From the NCBI GenBank assembly GCA_024742875.1, contig JANSXP010000021.1, positions 32,394 to 96,393 on the forward strand: DNA of 64,000 bases, read 5' to 3'. How positions within the stretch are numbered: the first letter of the stretch is position 1; each line of letters starts with the position of its first letter. This document shows positions 37,671 to 46,784 of this stretch, piece by piece. The stretch is from Planctomycetaceae bacterium (GTDB lineage Bacteria > Planctomycetota > Planctomycetia > Planctomycetales > Planctomycetaceae). A model generated the notes under the pieces. The model saw only the letters and a program-made list of their open reading frames with translations. It was not told the DNA's origin and did not search any database. A program made the translations under genes and the position numbers.

Positions 37671-40133
37671 CTACTGCTGCAGGAAGGCCAGCAGATCCCG
37701 CAGTTCCTCAACGGTCATCGTCCGCTGCAGACCTTTGGGCATCAGACTGACAGGACTGACCGTACGTGCCGCGATTTCGTCCAGTGGCACTTCAAACGAT
37801 TTTCCCTCGATGTCGACATACTGCAACGCTCCGTTCTTTCCCGGGCGATCCAGTTTGAATCCGGAACGCACCTTTCCGGAGGTGGTCACGATATTCCAGG
37901 ACACATACATCGGACCAATTTCCCGCGAAGGCTGCAGAATGGATTCCAGCATGCGTCGCCGTGTCATGTTGCCCGCCAGAGTTGTCAAATCAGGCCCCGT
38001 CTGTGCACCACGACCGCTGTGTCGATGACACAAGACACAGCCCCGCTGCAGGAAAACGCGGCGACCGGCATCCGGATTCCCCCCCTCGCCAACCAGTTTA
38101 AGCCAGCCGTCAATGTCCTCGTCCTGCGGATGCCCGCTAACATCCGGCCGTTCGGTCTGCAGACGCTGGATGCCTTCCAGCAGCACGGCATCCCGCGAGG
38201 TGGCCAGAGAGTCGATGACCGTCTTTAAAGCGGCCGGCTGCTTTGCCAGCAGAATCATGGCGTCCGCGCGGGACTGCGAATCCACGTTGTTGTTGCGGGC
38301 AATCATCGCCAGCCGATCAGGCCAGTTGTCGAATTTGCGTGCCGCTAAAAAGGCGACCACCTGCCGATTCAATGCGGCCGATGACGAGGTCAGTGTAATT
38401 GTCAGCAGTTCATCGTTGGTGGGCACCCGTGACTCCGGCGGCAGGCGTCTAAGAGCCAGCGCTCGCAGTGCCGCCGGACGCGTGGAGTCGGTGACAAACC
38501 GCACCAGCCGCTGTTCGATGTCCGGATCACGTTTCTTCCTGGACGCTGACCCATTCTCCAGATAGGCCAGAGACGCCAGCACACCGGCGAACAGCCGTTC
38601 CGAAACATCGGACCGCTCCAGCAGACCTTCGATCTGCGTTTCCAGTTCGCGGTCTCGGTATTCGGTTGCCCAGCGGACGGCGTACAACGCAACCATTTCC
38701 GACGAATCCTGCAGCGCTGCCCGGATGAGTGACTGCCGCTGCTCGGTGGTCACCGACTGTGGCGCACACAACTGTCGCCACCGACTTGCGGCCAGCAGAC
38801 ACAGTTTCTCTCGTTCAGAATTGAGCGCGTTCCACTTCACGGGCGGCCCCTCATTTTCCGCCAGCGCGTGCACGGCCGCCTGTCGCAGGAAAACGTCGTC
38901 GCTGTTGGCCGCTTCCAGTATGCGTCCCAGCGCGACAGGATCCGCTGTCACCTCAGCCGCGGTCTGTTCCCGAGGCGAGAGTGGCAGTGGTGTTTGTTCG
39001 GGGAGTTTCTCACGCTTCAGTTGCCACAAGCGTCCCTGGCCGTGGACGGGGTAACTGCGATCAACCCAGTCGGTGATGTAAATTGTGCCGTCGCTGCCAC
39101 GGGCAATGCCGACCGGTCGAAACTGAGACGTGCCCTCGATGACCACCTCGGCTGTGCTGCGAACAGAAGCGCCATCTGACTTCAGCTCAAACCGCTCCAC
39201 GCGGTTGTCCCCCCAGCTGGTCACCAGCGCCGACGTGCCTTCCACCAGCAGATTGCAGGCCGCCTCACCGGTTGCCGCTGCGATGGGCAGGGTCCCGGGA
39301 AACTCACCGTTCCACGACTGCAGCGGATGCGTGCCCGCACGACCGAAGCGGAACTGAAACCCGAAATCCGCCGCGGGCACCACGTGCATCAAACGATTGG
39401 GCGGCATCGAATCGGGATCATTGCCCACCGCCAGCAGCCGTCCGCTGCCGTCAAACGCCAGACCAAACGGATTCCAGAACCCGGTGGCCACTCGTCGGAC
39501 CTCTTCGCCGTCGGTTGTGCAGGAAAAGATGTTGCCACCTTCCCCGTGCCCTGACTGCTGCGACTGATCCGTGCCGACCAGTGTGTACGGCTCTCCCAGG
39601 TTTTCGCCCTGGCCCACATACAGCCGACCGTCGGGGCCCAGCGTCAGCCCGCCCAGTCCATTGTGTGGATAATCGCCGGGCGTTTCGTGGCTCAACAGCA
39701 CAACCTGCTCGTCCGCCGTTCCGTCCCCATTGGAATCGCGGATCTTCAGCACTCCGTAGCGTGTCGCCAGCACCAGCCAGCCATCCGACAGGGTGATGAG
39801 ATTCATGGTGGTGCTTGATCCCTCAAAAAACACGCTCGCCGTTTCCGGCATGCCGTCCCCGTCAGCGTCCACCACTTTCAGAATGCGATCCTGCTTCGGC
39901 CCCTGGTAGTCGTCCGGCGGGAAGTGCGTATGGCATTCAATGACATAGACTTCTCCGGACGCCCCCACGCAGCATCCGGTGGGTGTGACCACTTCGATGG
40001 GCACCTCAGTAAGCGTCCAGCCCTCCACCAGGACCCGCGGCGCCGGTTCGACCTCCTGTCCGCAGACCGGGCCAGGCAGAACAAGCACAGACAAAAAGAG
40101 CACAAACGGACAAAGCGGGGCGCGCATGGTCAA
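37671..40133 (-). CDS. PVC-type membrane-bound dehydrogenase / HEAT / c-heme protein
   Basis: 820 residues with a signal peptide (FVLFLSVLVLPGPVCG). Residues ~40-370 form a beta-propeller of the putative membrane-bound dehydrogenase type seen in Planctomycetes and Verrucomicrobia (GDGMPETASVF, GLGGLTLGPDGRLYVGQGEN, DFGFQFRFGRAGTHPLQSW, DGTIYITDWVDRSYP). The middle, ~390-650, is HEAT-like helical repeats. The C-terminal ~140 residues carry the heme-binding CVLCH motif within RRVFLQRGCVLCHRHSGRG, then GPDLTTLAGNMTRRRMLESI and GLQRTMTVEELRDLLAFLQ. Predicted periplasmic c-type cytochrome with possible sugar or carbohydrate dehydrogenase role; the substrate is not known. Confidence 0.93.
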   Translation of the reverse strand: MTMRAPLCPFVLFLSVLVLPGPVCGQEVEPAPRVLVEGWTLTEVPIEVVTPTGCCVGASGEVYVIECHTHFPPDDYQGPKQDRILKVVDADGDGMPETASVFFEGSSTTMNLITLSDGWLVLATRYGVLKIRDSNGDGTADEQVVLLSHETPGDYPHNGLGGLTLGPDGRLYVGQGENLGEPYTLVGTDQSQQSGHGEGGNIFSCTTDGEEVRRVATGFWNPFGLAFDGSGRLLAVGNDPDSMPPNRLMHVVPAADFGFQFRFGRAGTHPLQSWNGEFPGTLPIAAATGEAACNLLVEGTSALVTSWGDNRVERFELKSDGASVRSTAEVVIEGTSQFRPVGIARGSDGTIYITDWVDRSYPVHGQGRLWQLKREKLPEQTPLPLSPREQTAAEVTADPVALGRILEAANSDDVFLRQAAVHALAENEGPPVKWNALNSEREKLCLLAASRWRQLCAPQSVTTEQRQSLIRAALQDSSEMVALYAVRWATEYRDRELETQIEGLLERSDVSERLFAGVLASLAYLENGSASRKKRDPDIEQRLVRFVTDSTRPAALRALALRRLPPESRVPTNDELLTITLTSSSAALNRQVVAFLAARKFDNWPDRLAMIARNNNVDSQSRADAMILLAKQPAALKTVIDSLATSRDAVLLEGIQRLQTERPDVSGHPQDEDIDGWLKLVGEGGNPDAGRRVFLQRGCVLCHRHSGRGAQTGPDLTTLAGNMTRRRMLESILQPSREIGPMYVSWNIVTTSGKVRSGFKLDRPGKNGALQYVDIEGKSFEVPLDEIAARTVSPVSLMPKGLQRTMTVEELRDLLAFLQQ

Positions 40134-40194
40134 TTCCTCAAAGAGTGATCATGCGCAAGTCTAGCCAACCATCGCCGCACCTCACAGCGACGAC

Positions 40195-40203
40195 GGGGGG
40201 GGG
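40195..40203. repeat. homopolymeric G9 tract
   Basis: Nine G in a row in the short gap between the c-heme gene start and the 3' end of the cystathionine-synthase-like gene. A tract of this length is prone to slippage. It is outside coding sequence. Confidence 0.9.
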
Positions 40204-40232
40204 ACAGCTGAGGGGCGGCTGAATGTTGCCCG

Positions 40233-41699
40233 TCAGACGACAGCCAGTGCTTCGAGGAATCGGCGTTCCAGTTCTGCAAACGGCTCGGTGCCGACGCTGA
40301 CTCTCAACAGCCAGCGAGACACGCCGCAGCGCTCGGCGAATTCCAGTTCCTCGTAGTGGGCCAGAATCGTGTAGGGACAGCACAGCGTGAAGTGCGTCCC
40401 CAGATTGGGCCCCTTGCAGATACGCAGGCGGTCATACACCCCGGGCGTTGTCTGCTCCGCCTGTTTGAGGACGATCGACAACAGCCCCCCGCGGCCACCG
40501 CCATCACGCCGAATCGCCGCGTAGTGCGGTGAGTCTTCCGCTGGATAGAATACGGATTCCACGGCGGGATGCTTCTGAAGCAGGTCCACCAGTTGCGCTG
40601 CATTCTCGTTGGTCTGACCAACCCGCTGCACCAGATCGGCCGAATTGTCGTGCAGCACGCAGACGTCTACATCGGCCAGCGTTTCTTCAAACTGCGCGGC
40701 GAGCTGTTGCTGCAGAGCCTCTCGCCAGCGGCTGTGCGGTGCAACCACCATTGAGCCGGCCAGAACGTTGCCGTAACCGCTGAAAAACTTGGTCAGGCTG
40801 GTCACCACAACGTCTGCAAACGGCAGGACATTGAGATTTAAGCAGGCGCCCAGTGTGTCATCGACGACCAGCAGAAACTGATGTTCATCGGCCAATGACC
40901 GCAACCGCACCAGATCGGGAGTTTCCAGCAGAGGATTTGTCGGCGTCTCACAGAAGACAGCGGCGATGTTCTCCTGCTGGCAGCGGGCTGCCAGGTCATC
41001 CAGATCGCCCGCACGGCCCAGCGGATAAAAATGGTGCACGGCCTCCGGGAAGCGCTCCTGGATCTTGAGCGTGTCGACATACGGAAAGCCGAACTGACAG
41101 GTAGTGCCCGGCCGGACAGACAGTACCGTTCGCCATGTCTGCGCGATGGCCGCCATGCCGGAAGGAAACAGAAACACGTCGTCGGCCGTGACGCCCTGCA
41201 GCTGAGCCACACGGTCACGGACGGCGGACCGCTGGGGAATTTCTGTCACGCTGACGGGACGGCCGTGCAGCACTTCATCGGCCGCCCGCGAAGAAAGAAT
41301 CTCCCCTGCATGCTGCCAGTACTGCTTGAGCAGCGAAAACGACTCCGCTGTGACCTGCACTCCCGTCCAGCCTTCACCTGGCAGCAGTCCCTCGACCGTG
41401 CCGCCACGAAATGCCACATAATGGGCGGCCCGCCTGGCGGCGGCTTCGCTCACAAAGGGCAGCCCCGTGGGTTCCCCGTCACCAAATTTCTGCTGGCAGA
41501 GTTCGCGAATCGCCGGATGAAAGCAGAATCGGGGATAGGCCGCCTGCAGCTGATCAACAACGTCCGCATCGCCTTCTTCATAACCAATGTTGTGTGCCCA
41601 CAATGGCAAACACGCCGAAACCGCATGACGATCGTCGGGCATGGGCAGCCCCAACTGCTCCGGCAGCCAGCGAGGTTCGGTTATCAGATCTGCAGACAT
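40233..41699 (-). CDS. PLP-dependent cystathionine gamma-synthase-like enzyme
   Basis: 488 residues from ATG 41699 (GAAGAA upstream); the frame is open to 41804 but the extra part has no family similarity. An N-terminal region of about 110 residues precedes a Cys/Met-metabolism PLP fold: FPSGMAAI, CETPTNPLLETPDL, VVDDTLGAC with the cofactor-binding Asp, and TSLTKFFSGYGNVLAG with the Schiff-base Lys. The long N-terminal extension and SGYGN motif recall the cystathionine gamma-synthases of fungi more than E. coli MetB. The gene is downstream of cysE on the same strand, so the pair likely feeds cysteine/methionine synthesis. Which of the related reactions it catalyses cannot be fixed from sequence. 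Confidence 0.82.
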   Translation of the reverse strand: MSADLITEPRWLPEQLGLPMPDDRHAVSACLPLWAHNIGYEEGDADVVDQLQAAYPRFCFHPAIRELCQQKFGDGEPTGLPFVSEAAARRAAHYVAFRGGTVEGLLPGEGWTGVQVTAESFSLLKQYWQHAGEILSSRAADEVLHGRPVSVTEIPQRSAVRDRVAQLQGVTADDVFLFPSGMAAIAQTWRTVLSVRPGTTCQFGFPYVDTLKIQERFPEAVHHFYPLGRAGDLDDLAARCQQENIAAVFCETPTNPLLETPDLVRLRSLADEHQFLLVVDDTLGACLNLNVLPFADVVVTSLTKFFSGYGNVLAGSMVVAPHSRWREALQQQLAAQFEETLADVDVCVLHDNSADLVQRVGQTNENAAQLVDLLQKHPAVESVFYPAEDSPHYAAIRRDGGGRGGLLSIVLKQAEQTTPGVYDRLRICKGPNLGTHFTLCCPYTILAHYEELEFAERCGVSRWLLRVSVGTEPFAELERRFLEALAVV

Positions 41700-41812
41700 G
41701 AATTCTTCAACGGGGACAGAGAGCGAGTGAACAGGCCAGTGAATCAGGGCGAATACGGCCGGACCGCAGTGGCGAGGCGGCAGAAGCTCGAACAAGCAGG
41801 CCACCGCATTTT

Positions 41813-41822
41813 GGGGGGGGGG
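41813..41822. repeat. homopolymeric G10 tract
   Basis: Ten G in a row directly after the cysE stop, in the 124-bp space before the cystathionine-synthase-like gene. On the transcribed strand it is a C10 run in the intercistronic leader, where slippage could change spacing but not reading frame. Confidence 0.9.
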
Positions 41823-41823
41823 A

Positions 41824-42630
41824 CTAAATGTCGATGCCGTGGTTCATTTCCATCGACGGGACTTCCGCTTTGGGGCGGCCCACCATTTCCGCCGGCACGC
41901 CGGCAAACGTGCAGCGCGAAGGCACGTCAGTCAGCACCACACTGCCGGCCCCGATTTTGGCTCCGTCTCCAATTCGGACGTTGCCCAGAATCTTCGCGCC
42001 GGCGCCAATCAGCACACCTTCACCCACTTTGGGATGCCGATCGCCGCCCACCTTGCCGGTGCCGCCCAGCGTGACTTCGTGCAGCATCGACACATTATCA
42101 CCCACCACAGCCGTCTCTCCAATCACAACGGCCGTGCCGTGGTCCATTAAGATGCCTTTGCCAATCTTCGCGGCCGGGTGAATGTCCACATTGAAGGCTT
42201 CAGAGATGCGGTTTTGCAGATGCAGGGCCAGAAACGTACGGTCCATTCGCCACAGCCAGTTGGCAATCCGATAGCTGGCCAGCGCGTGCACCCCCTTCAG
42301 ATAAAGAAACGGCACCAGGCAGCAATTGACGGCCGGGTCCCGTTCGCGGACAGCAAAGATGTCGGCCTGAATGGCGTCCACAATGGACCCATCCCCCCGA
42401 AAGGCCACGTCGATGATGTCCCGCAACTGCATGCTGGACAGGGACTCCGACGAAAGCTTACCGGCCAGATGAAAGCTGGCTGCGGCGGCGAAATGCTCGT
42501 GATTCAGAACCGTGGCATGCAGAAAGCTGGCCAGCGTGGGTTCGGAACGAACCCGTTCGGCTGCGGCTTCCTGGATGGCTGTCCACACGCACACGGAATC
42601 GGCCTGCTTGTTGCTGTTAGTGTTTGCCAT
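41824..42630 (-). CDS. cysE: serine O-acetyltransferase
   Basis: 268 residues, the length of the long CysE form. The helical N-terminal domain (~1-140) is followed by the left-handed beta-helix of hexapeptide repeats: IGKGILMDHGTAVVIGETAV with the catalytic His, VGDNVSMLHEVTLGGTGK, GGDRHPKVGEGVLIGAGAKI with the second His, IGDGAKIGAGSVVLTDVP. It acetylates L-serine with acetyl-CoA, the committed step of cysteine synthesis, in the cytosol. The C-terminal tail ends in MNHGIDI, matching the Ile-terminated peptide that CysE enzymes use to bind cysteine synthase. First gene of a two-gene sulfur amino-acid unit. Confidence 0.95.
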   Translation of the reverse strand: MANTNSNKQADSVCVWTAIQEAAAERVRSEPTLASFLHATVLNHEHFAAAASFHLAGKLSSESLSSMQLRDIIDVAFRGDGSIVDAIQADIFAVRERDPAVNCCLVPFLYLKGVHALASYRIANWLWRMDRTFLALHLQNRISEAFNVDIHPAAKIGKGILMDHGTAVVIGETAVVGDNVSMLHEVTLGGTGKVGGDRHPKVGEGVLIGAGAKILGNVRIGDGAKIGAGSVVLTDVPSRCTFAGVPAEMVGRPKAEVPSMEMNHGIDI

Positions 42631-42943
42631 GATTTCCTGATGAACCGAGCGTGCATCGCTGCGTGCGGGGTGCCCCCAACGGCACTCACAGACAACGCAT
42701 TTCGCCCAGGGTTACAAAGTTTGCCCGCATTTTCCCGCCGAGGCGGCGGATATAAAGTGTTCCCGAGGTTTTGCCCACTTCTTGCCGGAGAACCCGGACC
42801 CGAATCCGTTATGGAATCGGCTTCCCGGCATTGGGCGTCGCAATCTGGTGCAACCACCCGGCTGCTCATACAATCGGCTGCAGACGACGACGGACTGTCG
42901 TCACTGCCCCTTACAAACCATCTGTTTCCAATAAGGTCACCCC

Positions 42944-43447
42944 ATGAAACTGCTACGCAACTCCACCGTCCCCGGTCTGCTTCTTGGCCTGGTCATTGGT
43001 GCCGGCTTCATGCTAATGAAGGCGGAAACGCCCGTGAAGGCGGGAGCCGCGAATTCAAATGACAAGTTTTCCATGTGCACCGTCCAGACGACCGCGCTGG
43101 GCGAAACAGAAGCCATCTTCGTGCTGGACCATCTCACCGGCGTGCTGCGTGGCGGCCTGTTGAGCGCACAGACCGGTGGGTTCACCTTCACCTACCTGCG
43201 AAATGTGGCGGCCGATTTTCAGATCAATCCCGCCACGCCAGAGCCCAAATACTCAATGGTTGCCGGCCCCCTCAATCTGCGGGCCAGCGGCGGCAATCAG
43301 CCGGCCAACGGCGTGGTCTACATTGCCGAACTGACGTCTGGTGCCTGCATCGCCTATGGATTTGCTCAGCCGCGCGGTCGTGGCTCTGCTGTTCCGCTGG
43401 AAATGGTACGACTGGACGGATTTCAGTTCCGCGAATCTGTGAAATAG
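42944..43447 (+). CDS. secreted or membrane-anchored hypothetical protein
   Basis: 167 residues, family not recognised. A single N-terminal hydrophobic helix (VPGLLLGLVIGAGFMLMKA) acts as signal or anchor. The mature part has a compact beta-rich pattern (EAIFVLDHLTGVLRGGLLSA, FTYLRNVAADF, GVVYIAELTSGACIAYGFA). AAGG lies close upstream of the ATG. It is a stand-alone gene, followed by a strong terminator. The 313-bp region before it (42631-42942) is GC-rich and shows no other gene. Confidence 0.7.
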   Translation: MKLLRNSTVPGLLLGLVIGAGFMLMKAETPVKAGAANSNDKFSMCTVQTTALGETEAIFVLDHLTGVLRGGLLSAQTGGFTFTYLRNVAADFQINPATPEPKYSMVAGPLNLRASGGNQPANGVVYIAELTSGACIAYGFAQPRGRGSAVPLEMVRLDGFQFRESVK

Positions 43448-43473
43448 CAGGCAGGCGACAAAGCGAAACAACG

Positions 43474-43505
43474 AAGGACGCCCCGACACGGGGCGTCCTT
43501 TTTTT
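43474..43505 (+). terminator. Rho-independent terminator
   Basis: An 11-bp stem (arm AAGGACGCCCC) with a GACAC loop, its 3' arm running into seven T. It lies 26 bases after the preceding plus-strand gene, and between convergent genes. Confidence 0.95.
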
Positions 43506-43576
43506 GGTGCAGCCAGGAGCCCCAGACGGCGTCAGGCCCGCCCTTCCGCACGCCCGTTCACTCCTCTCACCAGCCC

Positions 43577-44185
43577 TCAAAAGGCAAACCGGACGGCCAC
43601 CTCGCGGTGCTGCAGCGCGGGAATCCTGGCGGGCTCAATCAACGGCATTCCCGTCGTGCGACAGTCCGCCCACAGCGGAATCTCTCCCTCCACGTAGTAA
43701 CGCCGCACATACTGCCAGTCGGTTTCCACAAAATCGCTGTACCACTGATCCAGATCATCAATGCCCGACTCATGCATCAGCTGGATGCCAAACTGCGCGG
43801 CTTCAAATTCGTACCGACGCAGTTCTTTCAGGAAGTGGTCACGATCCGTCGTGTTCTGAAGATCGTCCAGCGAGCCTTCCAGTGACGGCGCGACCCATTG
43901 CACGGAGTGCCCAAACAGATGCAGCAGGATGAAACACTGCATCTCAAAGCCCACATCCGGATCCAGCGAAATGACGCGACCATTGAATGTGCCGGTGCGA
44001 GGCGGCTCCAGGTCGTGATACCGGATTTCAAAACCATATTTGACGATCGCCGATGTTGTTGCGATCCACATCCGTACCAAATCATCTGTTGGCATGGCAC
44101 CCAGCTGGCGTTCACCAATGAGCTCATGCCCCTGCAGTTCGTTCTTCAACGTGTCAATCTCCCTGACGGCGGCCGGCTGCATCAA
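43577..44185 (-). CDS. IrrE/ImmA-like protein with altered HExxH motif
   Basis: 202 residues. The segment CFILLHLFGHSVQW followed ~40 residues later by RYEFEAAQFGIQL has the arrangement of ImmA/IrrE-type zinc peptidases (HExxH plus a downstream ExxA), but the motif reads HLFGH: the catalytic Glu is replaced by Leu. It may therefore bind metal without proteolysis, or the resemblance may be superficial. There is no signal peptide. Its ATG overlaps the stop of the upstream secreted protein gene (ATGA, 44182-44185), so the two are probably coupled. Confidence 0.6.
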   Translation of the reverse strand: MMQPAAVREIDTLKNELQGHELIGERQLGAMPTDDLVRMWIATTSAIVKYGFEIRYHDLEPPRTGTFNGRVISLDPDVGFEMQCFILLHLFGHSVQWVAPSLEGSLDDLQNTTDRDHFLKELRRYEFEAAQFGIQLMHESGIDDLDQWYSDFVETDWQYVRRYYVEGEIPLWADCRTTGMPLIEPARIPALQHREVAVRFAF

Positions 44186-45855
44186 AACTGCTGGACGCGT
44201 GTGACCCCCATGAAGAAGTTCTGCAGTGTGCTGGCCGGAATCGTCGTCAGCACGTCCAGTCGATCTTTCGTGGCGACCATCGAGAAGCCAACGTAACTTT
44301 CGGGGAACTGAATCGCGTCCAGCATCTGTTCATCAACGGGAATGCCGGCCTGCGGGACCTTCGAAAACATCTTCATGGCGGAAAGCACGGTGGCCGGCAG
44401 GTCAATCATGCCCATGACGTTCAGCTGTTCCGGATGGGCGGCGCGGGTGGAATTCCAGGCCGTTGTGGGCTGGGCGTCGCCGGTCACCAATGCGCCCAGC
44501 AGTTTCAAGTCGCCGCCCACCACCTGGTAAATGACGTCGTCGTCCACAGCCACACGCTGCTGCATTCCATTCTCGCCATACATCGCTTCTATCAGGTCTT
44601 TGGCCATGCCCGTGGGGTCGAATCCTTCGGGAATCGTCTGCGTCACGTTGAGCACGTCCACTTCCAGTCCCGCAACATTTTCAGCCGCCCGCTGATAATC
44701 GTATTCCTGCTCGATGCCGCTGACTGTGACTTTCCCCAGATCACCGAAGGCCTGCATAAATTCGCGGACCACTTTTCCCGGCGCCAGTTCCGTGCGCTGC
44801 AGATACTGCATCCCGCCTTCCTCAGAAAAGCCGCCTCCCAGACACATCTCCCCCACTTTCCAGTCGCGAACCGATTCGAACTGCGTCTTGAGTTTAGCGG
44901 CCACCTCAGGGTCCTCACTCAATGCGCCAACCATCATCTTCAGCGACCAGTCCATCATGGGCTGCACGTCCACGTTGACGCCCAGATATCCCTGCAAACC
45001 GGTCGGCATTTTCGCCAGCTGGGAAAAAGAGGTCGATTTCTGCGCGCTCAAATACCGACCACTTGCCGAATCAGGAGTCACAGAAAGCATCTCACCGATT
45101 TCCAGATTGCCGTCGGCCACGTTGACGGTCAGCAACAGCGAATCCGTGTCGTTGATGATCTGAATGGCCGTCCTGCCCATCATGGAGTACAGCTCTTGCA
45201 CCGACTCCACGTTGGTCTGTGGCGAGGTCGCCTGGATCTGGGCAACGATCATGTTTACGAAGCCTTCCCACTGCGCCTCCATCTGCTCCAGCTCGTCGGC
45301 AAACTTCTCTTTCACCTGTGTGCCGTTGATCAGAATGGCGACATGCCGGCCGGAGAACGCAGCCTTCAGATCGTCGGACAGGGACACCGATTCGGCATCG
45401 CCCTGTTCGCAGCTTTTAATATCGGCCAGGTCCCTTTCGTTACGGGCAAAAGCCACCCAGTCACCGATGGCGTGCCCCGTCAGACTGCCCATCGCGGTCT
45501 GCATGGCTTCCGCGTCGGTGGTGGGCAGCAGCAGTGCTGTCTGCGGCGGGCCGCCTTTGTTGACATTGATGGCTACGTACCAGTCGCGCGACATGTCGAC
45601 ACCCACCAGACCGGGATTGCCAATGGCCGCGCCGATCGCCGGCTGCTGACCGAGGATCATCCCGCCGGCACCCGGCTGGATACTGTTGACGAAGTCCGCC
45701 AGATCCTGAACAGTCTTCTCTGGCGCCTGCACGCGGATGATCACATGTGCATCAGCCGGCAGCAGCGACAGCGGATCGTCGTTTCCCGCCTGTGCAAAGG
45801 GAAGCGTGCAAACAGACAAACAACAAACAGCAAACATTCTGGTCAGCCGCTGCAT
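44182..45855 (-). CDS. secreted hypothetical protein (DUF3352-like)
   Basis: 557 residues from ATG 45855; the frame extends upstream to 45981 but the signal peptide (MFAVCCLSVCTLPFAQA) fits this start. The mature protein has the pattern of planctomycete exported proteins with LLPADAHVIIRVQAPEKTV near the start, repeated beta-alpha units (GDWVAFARNERDL, GYLGVNVDVQPMMDW) and no catalytic motif. The family is abundant in planctomycetes but of unknown function. Likely fourth-from-last of a minus-strand run comprising the PQQ-type propeller, the acetyltransferase, this protein and the IrrE-like protein. Confidence 0.72.
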   Translation of the reverse strand: MQRLTRMFAVCCLSVCTLPFAQAGNDDPLSLLPADAHVIIRVQAPEKTVQDLADFVNSIQPGAGGMILGQQPAIGAAIGNPGLVGVDMSRDWYVAINVNKGGPPQTALLLPTTDAEAMQTAMGSLTGHAIGDWVAFARNERDLADIKSCEQGDAESVSLSDDLKAAFSGRHVAILINGTQVKEKFADELEQMEAQWEGFVNMIVAQIQATSPQTNVESVQELYSMMGRTAIQIINDTDSLLLTVNVADGNLEIGEMLSVTPDSASGRYLSAQKSTSFSQLAKMPTGLQGYLGVNVDVQPMMDWSLKMMVGALSEDPEVAAKLKTQFESVRDWKVGEMCLGGGFSEEGGMQYLQRTELAPGKVVREFMQAFGDLGKVTVSGIEQEYDYQRAAENVAGLEVDVLNVTQTIPEGFDPTGMAKDLIEAMYGENGMQQRVAVDDDVIYQVVGGDLKLLGALVTGDAQPTTAWNSTRAAHPEQLNVMGMIDLPATVLSAMKMFSKVPQAGIPVDEQMLDAIQFPESYVGFSMVATKDRLDVLTTIPASTLQNFFMGVTRVQQF

Positions 45856-45937
45856 GGCTAGGCTCCGGTTGGTTGTGGGAGAAAGAGGAGTGTCACGGCA
45901 CGCGCAGCCTAACGCCGCAACGTAGTGGCTGCAAACG

Positions 45938-46777
45938 TCATGCGGGGGACTCGTCGTCTCCCCCCGGTGTGGCTTCCGCACGCAGGCGAGGCAGATGTGT
46001 GGCAGCGAAGTCCACCACTTCCCGCTGTCTCATCAGGCGTACGGTGCCGCGGCCCAGCACAAGCGTCTGCAGCGATGCTGACTGGGCATCAAACAGTTCG
46101 CCCAGCCGGCCGAAATCTTCGTTGTCGAGTTCCCGTTCTCGAAACGAAACCCACTGGCGACTGCCGTCCTGCAGCACAGGAGCGCCGTTGTCCACCTGCG
46201 GCAGAGAGTCGGACAAGCCACGGCGCTCACCCAGATGCAGGGACGTATTCCTCTCGTGACCTACCCCCAGCAGCAGCACCCAGCCATCCAGCTCATACAC
46301 TCGGGCCAGCGGCGACGACTCGCCCAGACCATCCTCCAGACAATGATTCCCCGTGATGCGAGCAGCCTGCGGCCCAGCGGCGGCAAAGGAAGTCTGTGGG
46401 TGACCGCTGCGGAGCACACCGGGAAATCGGCGGAACGTCTCCGGCACGGCCCCCATGCCACCTGTCGGCGTCGTCAGCGGATCATACGCGGGCATCGATT
46501 CACGGATTACAGGCCACCACGATTCAGGCACTGGCGGATTGACCCAGGTTCGGGGATCGGACAAATCCGGTGTGTGCGTGGGCATCACCAGCGTGCCGGA
46601 TGGGCCAATGACATCCTGCAATGCCTCGATCACCGCCACACTTCCGCCACACACCCAGCCCAGCGCACTGAGCGAAGAATGCACGACGACGGTCTCGCCG
46701 TCCCCCAAACCAGCTTTCATCAGGCCCGCAGAAATCTGTGCGGCTGTCAGCATAATCTGTTCAGACGACTGTGCCAC
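45938..46777 (-). CDS. AAC(3)-family N-acetyltransferase
   Basis: 279 residues with GTG at 46777; an ATG eight codons later (46753) gives a start closer to family norms. Recognisable family motifs: VVVHSSLSALGWVCGG (acetyl-CoA-binding region), GTLVMPTHTPD, DPLTTPTGGMGAVPETFRR, RSGHPQTSFAA, and GVGHERNTSLHLGE. The family includes aminoglycoside 3-N-acetyltransferases and many chromosomal members with other or unknown substrates. Neighbours give no sign of a resistance element, so a resistance role should not be assumed. It begins seven bases after the PQQ-type propeller gene and is presumably co-transcribed. Confidence 0.88.
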   Translation of the reverse strand: MAQSSEQIMLTAAQISAGLMKAGLGDGETVVVHSSLSALGWVCGGSVAVIEALQDVIGPSGTLVMPTHTPDLSDPRTWVNPPVPESWWPVIRESMPAYDPLTTPTGGMGAVPETFRRFPGVLRSGHPQTSFAAAGPQAARITGNHCLEDGLGESSPLARVYELDGWVLLLGVGHERNTSLHLGERRGLSDSLPQVDNGAPVLQDGSRQWVSFRERELDNEDFGRLGELFDAQSASLQTLVLGRGTVRLMRQREVVDFAATHLPRLRAEATPGGDDESPA

Positions 46778-46784
46778 AGCTTGT

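Noticed and set aside
45938..46777. Acquired aminoglycoside-resistance gene
   Set aside because: It has the AAC(3)-family fold, but it lies in a chromosomal run with ordinary planctomycete genes and no integron or IS; many family members have other substrates.
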